From Comamonas thiooxydans (GTDB taxonomy: Bacteria > Pseudomonadota > Gammaproteobacteria > Burkholderiales > Burkholderiaceae_C), in contig NZ_AP026738.1 of the NCBI RefSeq assembly GCF_002157685.2, forward strand, positions 1,116,001 through 1,180,000: a stretch of 64,000 nucleotides of DNA, in the 5' to 3' direction. How positions within the stretch are numbered: the first letter of the stretch is position 1; each line of letters begins with the position of its first letter. The position numbers were made by a program, and so were the translations under genes. Shown piece after piece: positions 38,463-46,570 of the stretch. A model generated the notes under the pieces. That model was not told where the DNA came from. It did not search any database and saw only the letters and a program-made list of their open reading frames with translations.

Positions 38463-38492
38463 CTAGGCCTATGGCCGAGTGCGGGTGCCGCG

Positions 38493-38533
38493 AAAAAAAA
38501 GCTGCCGGCACCTAGCCAATGGGTGCCGGCAGC
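38493..38533 (-). terminator. Intrinsic terminator of lysS
   Basis: GCTGCCGGCACC (38501-38512) and GGTGCCGGCAGC (38522-38533) form a perfect 12-bp stem; on the - strand eight T follow. The IS right end lies only 30 bases beyond it. Confidence 0.92.
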
Positions 38534-38572
38534 GGCCGGTCGGCAGCAGGGCTGCGGAGCAGCCCCCGTGCA

Positions 38573-40117
38573 TCACTGTTCTCGGCGCAGAGCCGGGAAC
38601 AGAATCACATCACGGATGCTGGCGCTGTCGGTCAGCAGCATCATGAAGCGGTCGATACCGATACCGCAGCCGCCGGTGGGGGGCATGCCGTACTCGAGGG
38701 CACGCACAAAGTCGTGGTCGAAGTACATGGCTTCGTCGTCGCCGCCGTCCTTGGCTTCCACCTGGGCATTGAAGCGGGCCGCTTGATCTTCTGCGTCATT
38801 GAGCTCGGAGAAGCCGTTGCCGAATTCGCGGCCGGTGATGTAGAGCTCGAAGCGCTCGGTCACTTCGGGACGCTCGTCGTTGGCACGCGCCAGCGGCGAG
38901 ATCTCGGTGGGGTGTTCCATGATGAAGGTGGGGTTCCACAGCTTCTCTTCCACCACCTCTTCGAAATACAGCACCTGCAGGCTGGCCAGGGTGCGGGTGG
39001 ACAGCTTGTCCTTGTCTTCCTTCATGCCCAGCTTCTTCAGGGCATTGGTCAGCCACTCGCGGTTGGCCACGTTGTCGCCGGCTTCGGTGTACTTGACGAT
39101 GGCTTCGGGGATGGTCAGGCGCTCGAAGGGCTTGGCCAGGTCCACGGGCTTGCCGCCGTAGCTCAGTTCCAGCGTGCCCACGGCCTTGATGGCGGCGTCG
39201 CGGATCAGCTTTTCGGTGTAGTCCATCAGATCCTGGTAGTTCCAGTAGGCCGCGTAGAACTCCATCATGGTGAACTCGGGGTTGTGGCGCACCGAGATAC
39301 CTTCGTTGCGGAAGTTGCGGTTGATCTCGAACACGCGCTCGAAGCCGCCGACGATCAGGCGCTTGAGATACAGCTCGGGCGCGATGCGCAGGTACATCTC
39401 CTGGTCCAGCGCATTGTGGTGGGTGATGAAGGGCTTGGCATTGGCACCGCCGGGGATGGGGTGCAGCATGGGGGTCTCGACTTCCAGGAAGCCGTGCTCG
39501 ACCATGAAGTCGCGGATGCCGGCCACGGCCTTGCTGCGGGCCACGAAGCGCTTGCGGGCTTCTTCGTCGGTCATCAGGTCCACATAGCGCTGGCGCACCT
39601 TCTGCTCCAGGTCGGCCATGCCGTGGAACTTGTCGGGCATGGGGCGCAGGCTCTTGGTGAGCAGACGGATTTTCGTGGCCTTGATCGACAGCTCGCCGGT
39701 CTTGGTCTTCATCAACTGGCCTTCGACGGAGATGATGTCGCCCAGATCCCACTTCTTGAAGTCGGCGTAGACCTCTTCACCCACGGCATCGCGGGTGACA
39801 TAGGCCTGGATACGACCCGTGGCGTCCTGTACGGTGGCAAAGCTGGCCTTGCCCATCACGCGCTTGAGCATCATGCGGCCCGCCACGCTGACGGCAACGG
39901 CTGCAGCGTCCAGAGCTTCGGCATCCTTGTCGCTGTGCTCGGCGATCAGGGCTGCGGCGCGATGCTCGGGCTTGAAGTCGTTGGGGAAGGCAACGCCGCC
40001 GTTGGCCTTGGAGGACTCGCGCAGGGCTTTGAGTTTTTCGCGGCGCTCGGCGATGAGTTTGTTTTCGTCCTGAGGGGCGGTGTTTTCTGCCGCAGAAGAG
40101 ATGTTTTGTTCAGTCAT
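38573..40117 (-). CDS. lysS: Lysyl-tRNA synthetase, class II
   Basis: This 514-residue enzyme charges tRNA-Lys. The N-terminal anticodon-binding OB-fold is in residues 65-165, motif 2 is seen as [20 protein letters not shown], and motif 3 as [13 protein letters not shown]. The N-terminus ([19 protein letters not shown]) differs clearly from that of the decayed copy at 33751-34369. It is the only full-length copy in the window and so is presumably functional and essential. Confidence 0.97.
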   Translation of the reverse strand: MTEQNISSAAENTAPQDENKLIAERREKLKALRESSKANGGVAFPNDFKPEHRAAALIAEHSDKDAEALDAAAVAVSVAGRMMLKRVMGKASFATVQDATGRIQAYVTRDAVGEEVYADFKKWDLGDIISVEGQLMKTKTGELSIKATKIRLLTKSLRPMPDKFHGMADLEQKVRQRYVDLMTDEEARKRFVARSKAVAGIRDFMVEHGFLEVETPMLHPIPGGANAKPFITHHNALDQEMYLRIAPELYLKRLIVGGFERVFEINRNFRNEGISVRHNPEFTMMEFYAAYWNYQDLMDYTEKLIRDAAIKAVGTLELSYGGKPVDLAKPFERLTIPEAIVKYTEAGDNVANREWLTNALKKLGMKEDKDKLSTRTLASLQVLYFEEVVEEKLWNPTFIMEHPTEISPLARANDERPEVTERFELYITGREFGNGFSELNDAEDQAARFNAQVEAKDGGDDEAMYFDHDFVRALEYGMPPTGGCGIGIDRFMMLLTDSASIRDVILFPALRREQ

Positions 40118-40359
40118 GAAAAGAGAGCGCCAGCGACAAGCGCCGGTTGGAGGCCAGGAATGGGGGCGCGGAAAGGATAGCCGCTGCCCGAAACCGGTGA
40201 TTTTAAGTTTTTTGCCGAGTCAGCGGTAAGCGACCGGGCAAAGCTCTCGCAGGAACTGCGGAATGTCGTCTCCATGGCCCAGACTGCAGCCGGGCAAGCC
40301 AGCTGAATGCTGCCGAAAAAATAGTGTTTCTACACCGCCGTTAAAGGAAGGAGCCAAAT

Positions 40360-41010
40360 TCAGGCGTCCTCCTGCGGGCCTGATCCGGTAATGCCGCTTT
40401 GCTCCAGCACATCGGCGATCAGCTCCAGCCGCAGCAGCGGGGCGTCCAGCGTCATCAGCTGCTGCTTGATCCGCACCGGCAGGGGCAGCATCTCGGCCCA
40501 GCGATTGGCAACCCAGGCGCAGTCGTGCATCTGCGTCGGCGTGGGCAACTGAGCATGATCGGGGTCGTGGTCGTGCAGGTTCAGCAAGGCCTGAGCCAGC
40601 GCATAGGAGGTGCTGAGCAAATGCTTGGGAACGGTGACTTTGGGGTCGTCGGGCAGCATGGTGACATCGGCCACCCACAGGCCATGCGGCAGTTGCCAGC
40701 AGCGCTGGATGTGAAAGCGCTGAGTGCCCTTGCATTGCAGATGCAGCAGGCCGGGCTGGGGCGAGTCGAGCCGGGCGATACGGGCCAGCACGCCTTCGGA
40801 GTGCAGGCGCTCGGTCTGGGCGCCGGCCTTGCGCACCTCCTGACCCGTCTGCAGCGCCACCACGCCGAAAGGGGCGTCGGCATGCTGGCATTTGCGGATC
40901 ATGTCCAGATAACGCACCTCGAAGACCTGCAGACTCAGCAGGCCTTCGGGAAACAGCACCGTGTTCAGCGGGAACAGGGGCAGGGAATGCAGACTTTGCG
41001 TATCGGTCAT
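40360..41010 (-). CDS. LON-domain (substrate-binding) protein
   Basis: This 216-residue protein is similar to the N-terminal LON domain of Lon protease, without ATPase or protease parts. Typical text is LPLFPLNTVLFPEGLLSLQVFEVRYLDMI (in part) and FGVVALQTGQEV. Such proteins occur widely in proteobacteria with unknown partners. The 242 bases between it and lysS show no gene or clear signal. Confidence 0.87.
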   Translation of the reverse strand: MTDTQSLHSLPLFPLNTVLFPEGLLSLQVFEVRYLDMIRKCQHADAPFGVVALQTGQEVRKAGAQTERLHSEGVLARIARLDSPQPGLLHLQCKGTQRFHIQRCWQLPHGLWVADVTMLPDDPKVTVPKHLLSTSYALAQALLNLHDHDPDHAQLPTPTQMHDCAWVANRWAEMLPLPVRIKQQLMTLDAPLLRLELIADVLEQSGITGSGPQEDA

Positions 41011-41070
41011 GGTGCCCGGCTATCATCCCACGAATGGGTGAGTTGCTCACTGTTTTCTGAATTGGGTCAC

Positions 41071-41637
41071 ATGCTGTTTGAAATCGTTTTGTTTCTGCTG
41101 GATGTCGTCGTCGGGTTGATCAGCGGCGCCTGCCTGCTGCGCATGTATATGCAGGCGCAGCGTGTGCCGTTTGGCAACCCCGTGGGGCAACTGGTCTTTG
41201 CGCTGAGCGACTGGATCGTCATGCCGTTGCGCAAGGTCGTTCCCGCCAAGGGCCGCTGGGACAAGTCCAGTCTGATTGCGGCCTTGCTGCTGCAACTGGC
41301 GCAGGTGCTGCTGATCTGGCTGCTGCTGGGTGCCAAGGGCTCGGTTCTGGCGCTGCCGTGGCTGGCGCTGTGCGGGCTGATCAAGGTCATTCTGTCCGGC
41401 ATGATGGGCATCTTGCTGATCTACGCCATCCTGTCCTGGGTGCAGCCCTATTCGCCCATCTACGGCGTGCTGCAGCGTCTGGCCGATCCGCTGGTGGCAC
41501 CGATCCGCAAGGTGGTGCCCCTGATAGGCAATGTGGACTTTTCGGCGTTGATTGCCCTGATCGGTTTGCAGGTGCTGCTGATGGTGCTCAACTATGTGCA
41601 GGCTGGCGGCCTGTCCATGATTGCCGGGGTGCGCTAG
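41071..41637 (+). CDS. yggT: YggT family membrane protein
   Basis: This 188-residue integral membrane protein has two YggT repeats, each ending in a conserved motif: LSDWIVMPLRKVVPAKG (about residue 50) and LADPLVAPIRKVVPLIGNVDFS (about residue 145). Four to five transmembrane segments are visible. E. coli YggT is linked to osmotic tolerance. The ATG at 41071 is taken since MLFEIVLFLLDVVVGL is the family start; long in-frame text upstream is antisense to the LON gene. Confidence 0.9.
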   Translation: MLFEIVLFLLDVVVGLISGACLLRMYMQAQRVPFGNPVGQLVFALSDWIVMPLRKVVPAKGRWDKSSLIAALLLQLAQVLLIWLLLGAKGSVLALPWLALCGLIKVILSGMMGILLIYAILSWVQPYSPIYGVLQRLADPLVAPIRKVVPLIGNVDFSALIALIGLQVLLMVLNYVQAGGLSMIAGVR

Positions 41638-41742
41638 GGGAGCTGCCCGCCGGGACGGGAAAGCCGCATCGCCGAAACCTCGTCAGCACCAAAGACTGTT
41701 CTGAGGTGCTCTGTGAATGTCCCGAGGCGATAAACCGACAAA

Positions 41743-41781
41743 AAAACGGCTGACGCAGATGAATGCTGCGTCAGCCGTTTT
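41743..41781. terminator. Bidirectional terminator between yggT and accD
   Basis: A perfect 16-bp stem (41743-41758 with 41766-41781, core CGGCTGACGCAG) is flanked by an A-run and T-run. It serves yggT on + and accD on -. Confidence 0.93.
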
Positions 41782-41801
41782 GCTTTTTGCTCGTCCGGTG
41801 C

Positions 41802-42677
41802 TTATTCCACGGCGTCCGCAGGCAGGCGTTGCAGCATGGCCAGCGAGCTGGAGATGCGGTCGCGCAGCTCGCGGCGATCGACGATCATGTCCACGGCGCC
41901 CTTGTCCTGCAGGAATTCGGCGCGCTGGAAGCCTTCGGGCAGCTTCACGCGCACGGTGGTTTCGATCACGCGGGGGCCGGCAAAGCCGATCAGGGCCTTG
42001 GGCTCGGCAATCACGATATCGCCCACGAAGGCGAAGCCGGCGGACACACCGCCCATGGTGGGGTCGGTCAGCACGGAGATATAGGGCAGACCCTTCTTGG
42101 CCAGACGTGTCAGCGCAGCATTGGTCTTGGCCATTTGCATCAGCGACAGCAGACCTTCCTGCATGCGGGCACCACCGGTGGCAGTGAAGCAGATGAAAGG
42201 CACTTTCTGCTCGATGGCGGTTTCCACGCCGCGCACAAAGCGTTCGCCGACCACCGAGCCCATGGAGCCGCCCATGAAGTCGAACTCGAAGCAGGCCACG
42301 ACCACATTGATGCTCTTGACGGAGCCGCCCATGACGATCAGTGCGTCGGTCTCGCCGGTGTTCTCCAGCGCTTCCTTCAGACGCTCGGGGTACTTGCGGC
42401 TGTCCTTGAATTTCAGCGGATCGACAGGAATGACTTCCTGGGCCAGTTCATAGCGGCCTTCGGCGTCGAGGAAATGGTTCAGACGCGCGCGTGCACCGAT
42501 GCGGTGGTGGTGGCCGCAGGTCGGGCAGACGTTCTGGTTCTTTTCCAGATCGGTCTTATAGAGAACGGTTTCGCAGCTGGGGCACTTGATCCACAGACCT
42601 TCGGGAATCTGCTGGTGGCGTTCCGTCGGATTGGTCTGCTGGATTTTTGCAGGCAGAAGTTTTTCAAGCCAGGACAT
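41802..42677 (-). CDS. accD: Acetyl-CoA carboxylase carboxyltransferase subunit beta
   Basis: This 291-residue subunit transfers the carboxyl group from biotin to acetyl-CoA, making malonyl-CoA for the Fab enzymes encoded in the same window. The N-terminal zinc ribbon has CPSC and CPTC pairs (residues about 33-55), followed by the crotonase-fold core with [18 protein letters not shown]. It is the last gene of the leu-asd-fimV-truA-trp run. A terminator follows at once, so folC, its usual downstream partner elsewhere, is not here. Confidence 0.97.
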   Translation of the reverse strand: MSWLEKLLPAKIQQTNPTERHQQIPEGLWIKCPSCETVLYKTDLEKNQNVCPTCGHHHRIGARARLNHFLDAEGRYELAQEVIPVDPLKFKDSRKYPERLKEALENTGETDALIVMGGSVKSINVVVACFEFDFMGGSMGSVVGERFVRGVETAIEQKVPFICFTATGGARMQEGLLSLMQMAKTNAALTRLAKKGLPYISVLTDPTMGGVSAGFAFVGDIVIAEPKALIGFAGPRVIETTVRVKLPEGFQRAEFLQDKGAVDMIVDRRELRDRISSSLAMLQRLPADAVE

Positions 42678-42761
42678 GGTATTTCCTTTTCAATTTCCGT
42701 TGCTCTGCATGTCACCTGAAGCATCTGAGGGCAGCAGGGTGCATCGAGGGAAGGACAGCAA

Positions 42762-42832
42762 GCAAGGGCCGCCCCGCAGCGAAGCTGTCGTCCCCCTACA
42801 AGGGGGAAGCGGCGCAGCCGCTCAGGGGGAGG
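42762..42832. repeat. GC-rich intergenic repeat, family B copy 1
   Basis: Between accD and trpA, CGCAGCGAAG..GTCGTCCCCCT, then GGGGGAAGCGGCGCAGCCGC and CTCAGGGGGA form nested palindromes. The same unit occurs at 52594-52676 just after leuD. Both copies abut the 3' end of the upstream gene on the - strand. Confidence 0.7.
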
Positions 42833-42848
42833 CTTATTCAGGGGTGCA

Positions 42849-43658
42849 TTATGCGTCGAGAGCCTTTCGCACACCACGCAGAAAGTCTATTGCCAGAGGC
42901 ACGATCTTCTCGTGGGGCTGGTTGTCGAGCAGGTCAATGATGCGGCTGCCGATGATGACGGCGTCGGCCACCTGGCCCACGGTCTGTGCGGTCTGGGCAT
43001 CGCGAATGCCGAAACCCACGCCCACGGGCACGCTGACATGCTGGCGAATGCGCGGCAGCATGGCCTCCACGGCCGAAGTGTCCAGAGCGCCCGAACCGGT
43101 CACGCCCTTGAGCGAGACATAGTAGACATAGCCGCTGGCCACGCGCGCCACCTGCTGCATGCGCTCCTCGGTGCTGGTGGGAGCCAGCAGGAAGATCAGG
43201 TCCATGTCGCAGGCCTTGAGCTTGGCTGCAAACTCTTCGCACTCCTCGGGCGGATAGTCCACGATCAGCACGCCATCGACGCCGGCAGCGGCCGCATGGT
43301 TGACGAAGGCATCCTCTCCATGGATCTGGTCGTAGCGCTCCACCGGGTTGGCATAGCCCATGAGCACCACGGGCGTGGTCTGGTCCTTTTTGCGGAATTC
43401 GGCCACATAGGCCAGTACCTGGCTCAGGCCCACGCCGTTGGCGATGGCCTTGTCGCCCGCGCGCTGGATGGTGGGGCCGTCGGCCATGGGGTCCGAGAAG
43501 GGCACGCCCAGCTCGATCACGTCGGCACCGGCTTCCACCATGCCGTGCATGAGGGGCGGGGTGATGGCGGCGAACGGGAAGCCTGCAGTCACATAGGGAA
43601 TCAGGGCCTTGCGGCCTTCTTCCTTGAGCTTGTTGAAGGTGGCGGTAATTCGGCTCAT
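42849..43658 (-). CDS. trpA: Tryptophan synthase alpha subunit
   Basis: This 269-residue TIM-barrel subunit splits indole-glycerol phosphate into indole and glyceraldehyde 3-phosphate. The catalytic acids are in [14 protein letters not shown] and [13 protein letters not shown]. The start overlaps the trpB stop by 4 bases. It completes the trpF-trpB-trpA set. Confidence 0.97.
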   Translation of the reverse strand: MSRITATFNKLKEEGRKALIPYVTAGFPFAAITPPLMHGMVEAGADVIELGVPFSDPMADGPTIQRAGDKAIANGVGLSQVLAYVAEFRKKDQTTPVVLMGYANPVERYDQIHGEDAFVNHAAAAGVDGVLIVDYPPEECEEFAAKLKACDMDLIFLLAPTSTEERMQQVARVASGYVYYVSLKGVTGSGALDTSAVEAMLPRIRQHVSVPVGVGFGIRDAQTAQTVGQVADAVIIGSRIIDLLDNQPHEKIVPLAIDFLRGVRKALDA

Positions 43659-44947
43659 AACTTGTTGCCCCCTGCTGCAGCCTTGGCTGCATCATGTCCG
43701 GGAGCGCCCTTGACGGTGAGACCGCGCATGGAGGGGCGGTCGAAATATTCGGCACCCGAGAGGTCGGCCACGGTGCCGATGTCCTTGTCGCCACGGCCCG
43801 ACAGGCTGACGAGAATCGACTGGTCGGCGCGCATGGTCTTGGCCAGCTTCATGGCATAGGCCACGGCGTGGCTGGACTCCAGAGCCGGGATGATGCCTTC
43901 GGCGCGGCACAGATAGTGGAAGGCGTCCAGCGCTTCCTGATCGGTGATGCCCACATACTGGGCACGGCCGATTTCCTGCAGCCAGGCATGTTCAGGGCCC
44001 ACGCCTGGGTAATCCAGGCCGGCGCTCACCGAGTGGGTCTCGGTGATCTGGCCATTCTCGTCCTGCAGTATGAAGGTACGGTTGCCGTGCAGCACGCCCG
44101 AGCTGCCTTTTTGCAGCGAAGCCGAGTGCTTGCCGGACTCCAGGCCCTCGCCTGCCGCTTCCACACCGAACAGCTTGGTGTTCTCGTAGGGGATATAGGG
44201 GTAGAAGATGCCCATGGCATTGCTGCCGCCGCCCACGCAGGCGACCACGGCATCAGGCTGTGTGTCGGCGCCCAGAAACTCGGGCATCTGCGTCAGGCAC
44301 TCGTCGCCGATGACCTTCTGGAAGTCGCGCACCATCATGGGGTAGGGGTGGGGGCCGGCCACGGTACCGATGATGTAGAAGGTGTTGTCCACATTGGCCA
44401 CCCAGTCGCGCATGGCTTCGTTGAGCGCATCCTTGAGCGTTCGGGAGCCGGACTCCACGGGCACCACGGTCGCACCCAGCAGCTTCATGCGGTAGACATT
44501 GGGGCTTTGGCGCTTCACGTCCTCGGCACCCATGTAGACGATGCACTCGAGGCCATAACGCGCGCAGATGGTGGCCGTGGCCACGCCGTGCTGGCCGGCG
44601 CCCGTCTCGGCAATGATGCGCGGCTTGCCCATGCGCTTGGCGAGCATGGCCTGGCCGATCACATTGTTGATCTTGTGTGCACCCGTGTGGTTGAGATCCT
44701 CGCGCTTCAGATAGATCTGCGCACCGCCCATTTCACGGCTCATGCGCGAGGCGTGATAGACGGGAGAGGGACGGCCTACATAGTGGGCCAGCTCGGACTG
44801 GAATTCGGCGATGAATTCGGGGTCGTTCTGATACTTTGCGTAGGCCTCACGCAGCTCGGTGAGTGCGTGGGTCAGGGTTTCGCTGGCGAAGCTGCCGCCG
44901 TAGCGGCCGAAATGGCCGTGGGCGTCAGGATACTGGTATTCAAACAT
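43655..44947 (-). CDS. trpB: Tryptophan synthase beta subunit
   Basis: This 430-residue PLP enzyme joins indole and serine. The PLP lysine is in [22 protein letters not shown] binds the phosphate. The start [20 protein letters not shown] at 44947 fits the family, yet the trpF reading frame runs 76 bases into this gene. The end overlaps trpA by 4 bases. The C-terminal tail after [11 protein letters not shown] is Ala/Gly-rich and slightly longer than usual. Confidence 0.97.
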   Translation of the reverse strand: MFEYQYPDAHGHFGRYGGSFASETLTHALTELREAYAKYQNDPEFIAEFQSELAHYVGRPSPVYHASRMSREMGGAQIYLKREDLNHTGAHKINNVIGQAMLAKRMGKPRIIAETGAGQHGVATATICARYGLECIVYMGAEDVKRQSPNVYRMKLLGATVVPVESGSRTLKDALNEAMRDWVANVDNTFYIIGTVAGPHPYPMMVRDFQKVIGDECLTQMPEFLGADTQPDAVVACVGGGSNAMGIFYPYIPYENTKLFGVEAAGEGLESGKHSASLQKGSSGVLHGNRTFILQDENGQITETHSVSAGLDYPGVGPEHAWLQEIGRAQYVGITDQEALDAFHYLCRAEGIIPALESSHAVAYAMKLAKTMRADQSILVSLSGRGDKDIGTVADLSGAEYFDRPSMRGLTVKGAPGHDAAKAAAGGNKL

Positions 44948-45657
44948 GTGTCAGTCTGCAAAATTTGGGCATCAGCTGCGCGTACGGCAGCAATGAAGCG
45001 GTGAATCTTGTGGGCATCCTTGATGCCTTTGAGTGGCTTGCCGTCGGGACCTTCGGCCTCGACACCAGAGCTCACATCAACGGCCAGAGACAACCCGCGA
45101 GGGCGCACTTGCAAGATGCCATCGGTCACGTTTGCAGGCGTGAGTCCACCAGACAAAACGAGGTGAGAGTCGACGCTTGTTGGCAGAAGTGACCAATTGA
45201 ATGCCTTGCCGCCGCCACCATAACCATCGACATGGGCGTCGAGCAGGATGGCTTGGGCCTTTGAATAACGTTGGGCATATTCTACGAGGTCAAACCGGGC
45301 CGCATCGTCTCCAAGGGGTATGCGCGCCGCGCGCAACCAGGGCTGGACGCCCCGGGTGGAGGCTTCGCAATCCGCGGCCGATTCATCACCATGAAATTGC
45401 ACGCAGGCGTTCGGTATTTGGTCGCAGGCAGCTATCACATTGGTAGCTGTTTCATTCACAAAGAGCAAAACAGGTGTGACAAAGGGCGGCAGTCGCCGGG
45501 CCAGCTCGGCCGCGCGCTGCAGCGTCACGGCACGCGGGCTTGGCGCATAGAGCACAAAGCCGATGGCGTCGGCGCCGGCGGCCACCGCGGTGTCGACATC
45601 CTGCTCTCGGGTCAGGCCGCAGATCTTGATGCGGGTGCGGGAGGCAATTGAAGGCAT
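44872..45657 (-). CDS. trpF: Phosphoribosylanthranilate isomerase, with C-terminal extension
   Basis: This 261-residue protein catalyses the third step of tryptophan synthesis. The TIM-barrel motifs [12 protein letters not shown] at the start (catalytic Cys), [18 protein letters not shown] and [10 protein letters not shown] are present, and the family normally ends near [19 protein letters not shown]. Here the frame stays open for about 35 more residues that are encoded in the other frame of the trpB start, with a stop at 44872. The ATG at 45657 has AGGGATT before it, so an upstream start is rejected. Confidence 0.94.
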   Translation of the reverse strand: MPSIASRTRIKICGLTREQDVDTAVAAGADAIGFVLYAPSPRAVTLQRAAELARRLPPFVTPVLLFVNETATNVIAACDQIPNACVQFHGDESAADCEASTRGVQPWLRAARIPLGDDAARFDLVEYAQRYSKAQAILLDAHVDGYGGGGKAFNWSLLPTSVDSHLVLSGGLTPANVTDGILQVRPRGLSLAVDVSSGVEAEGPDGKPLKGIKDAHKIHRFIAAVRAADAQILQTDTCLNTSILTPTAISAATAAASPAKP

Positions 45658-45699
45658 GACTAATCCCTGGCGTTGCAGCAATCGTTGGCAGGTGGCCGC

Positions 45700-46530
45700 T
45701 CAGGGCAGCCAGGCAAACGGAGGGGTGTCGGCAGGCAGACCCCAGCGTGTATCGTAAATGGGGCCGAGAAAGTACAGGCCGTCAGGGGAGAAGGTGGGGG
45801 CGGCCACCTCGCGCGAGCGTGCCTCCAGCACCTGCTGCATCCATTCCACGGGCTTGGAGCCCTGGCCCACGTAGATCAGGCAGCCCATGATGTTGCGGAT
45901 CATGTGGTGCAGAAAGGCGCTGCCCTCGAACTCGAAACGCCAGTAGCCGCATTCCATCTGCGCATCGCGCATGGGCGCCTGGCCAGCGGGGCGGTAGTGG
46001 ATGTCGATGCGGCGCAGGGTCTTGACCGGGCTCTTGGCCTGGCAGCCCGCAGCGCGAAAGGACGAAAAATCATGCTCGCCCAGCAGCAGATCGGCGGCTG
46101 CGCGCATGCGCTGCGCATCCAGGGCCTGAAACACCCAGCCCACCCGGCCCTGGTCCACGCTGGGGCGCACGGGAGACTGCAGCAGCACATAGGCATAGCG
46201 GCGTGCGGTGGCACAGGCGCGGGAATGGAAGCCATCCGGGCCGTCGGCCACCTCGGCCGCCCATTGCACGGCAATGTCCTTGGGCAGGAAGGTGTTGGTG
46301 CCGCGCACCCAGGAGTTGGGCGCGCGCTGCAACTCGGTGTCAAAGTGCACTACCTGCATCAGGCCGTGCACACCGGAATCGGTGCGACCGGCGCAGATGG
46401 TGGAGACTTCTTGAGCAGCAAAGCGGCCCAGGGCCGCTTCGAGTTTGTCTTGTACGGTGTTGCCATCGGGTTGGCTTTGCCAGCCGCGATAGGCCTGACC
46501 GTTGTAGCTGACGCCAAGAGCTATGCGCAT
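45700..46530 (-). CDS. truA: tRNA pseudouridine synthase A
   Basis: This 276-residue enzyme modifies uridines 38-40 of the tRNA anticodon arm. The N-terminus MRIALGVSYNGQAYRGWQSQ and the catalytic Asp in CAGRTDSGVHGLMQVVHF are clear; FEGSAFLHHMIRNIMG is the third motif. It is 40 bases after fimV and 42 bases before trpF, in a run typical for the beta/gamma branch. Confidence 0.97.
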   Translation of the reverse strand: MRIALGVSYNGQAYRGWQSQPDGNTVQDKLEAALGRFAAQEVSTICAGRTDSGVHGLMQVVHFDTELQRAPNSWVRGTNTFLPKDIAVQWAAEVADGPDGFHSRACATARRYAYVLLQSPVRPSVDQGRVGWVFQALDAQRMRAAADLLLGEHDFSSFRAAGCQAKSPVKTLRRIDIHYRPAGQAPMRDAQMECGYWRFEFEGSAFLHHMIRNIMGCLIYVGQGSKPVEWMQQVLEARSREVAAPTFSPDGLYFLGPIYDTRWGLPADTPPFAWLP

Positions 46531-46570
46531 GGCATGGCTCCCGGCGCGGGGTCTGAATGCATCAAATCAA

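Noticed and set aside
38519..40180. A 553-codon open frame on + opposite lysS
   Set aside because: It is antisense to the intact lysS and shows the same low-complexity composition as other shadow frames.
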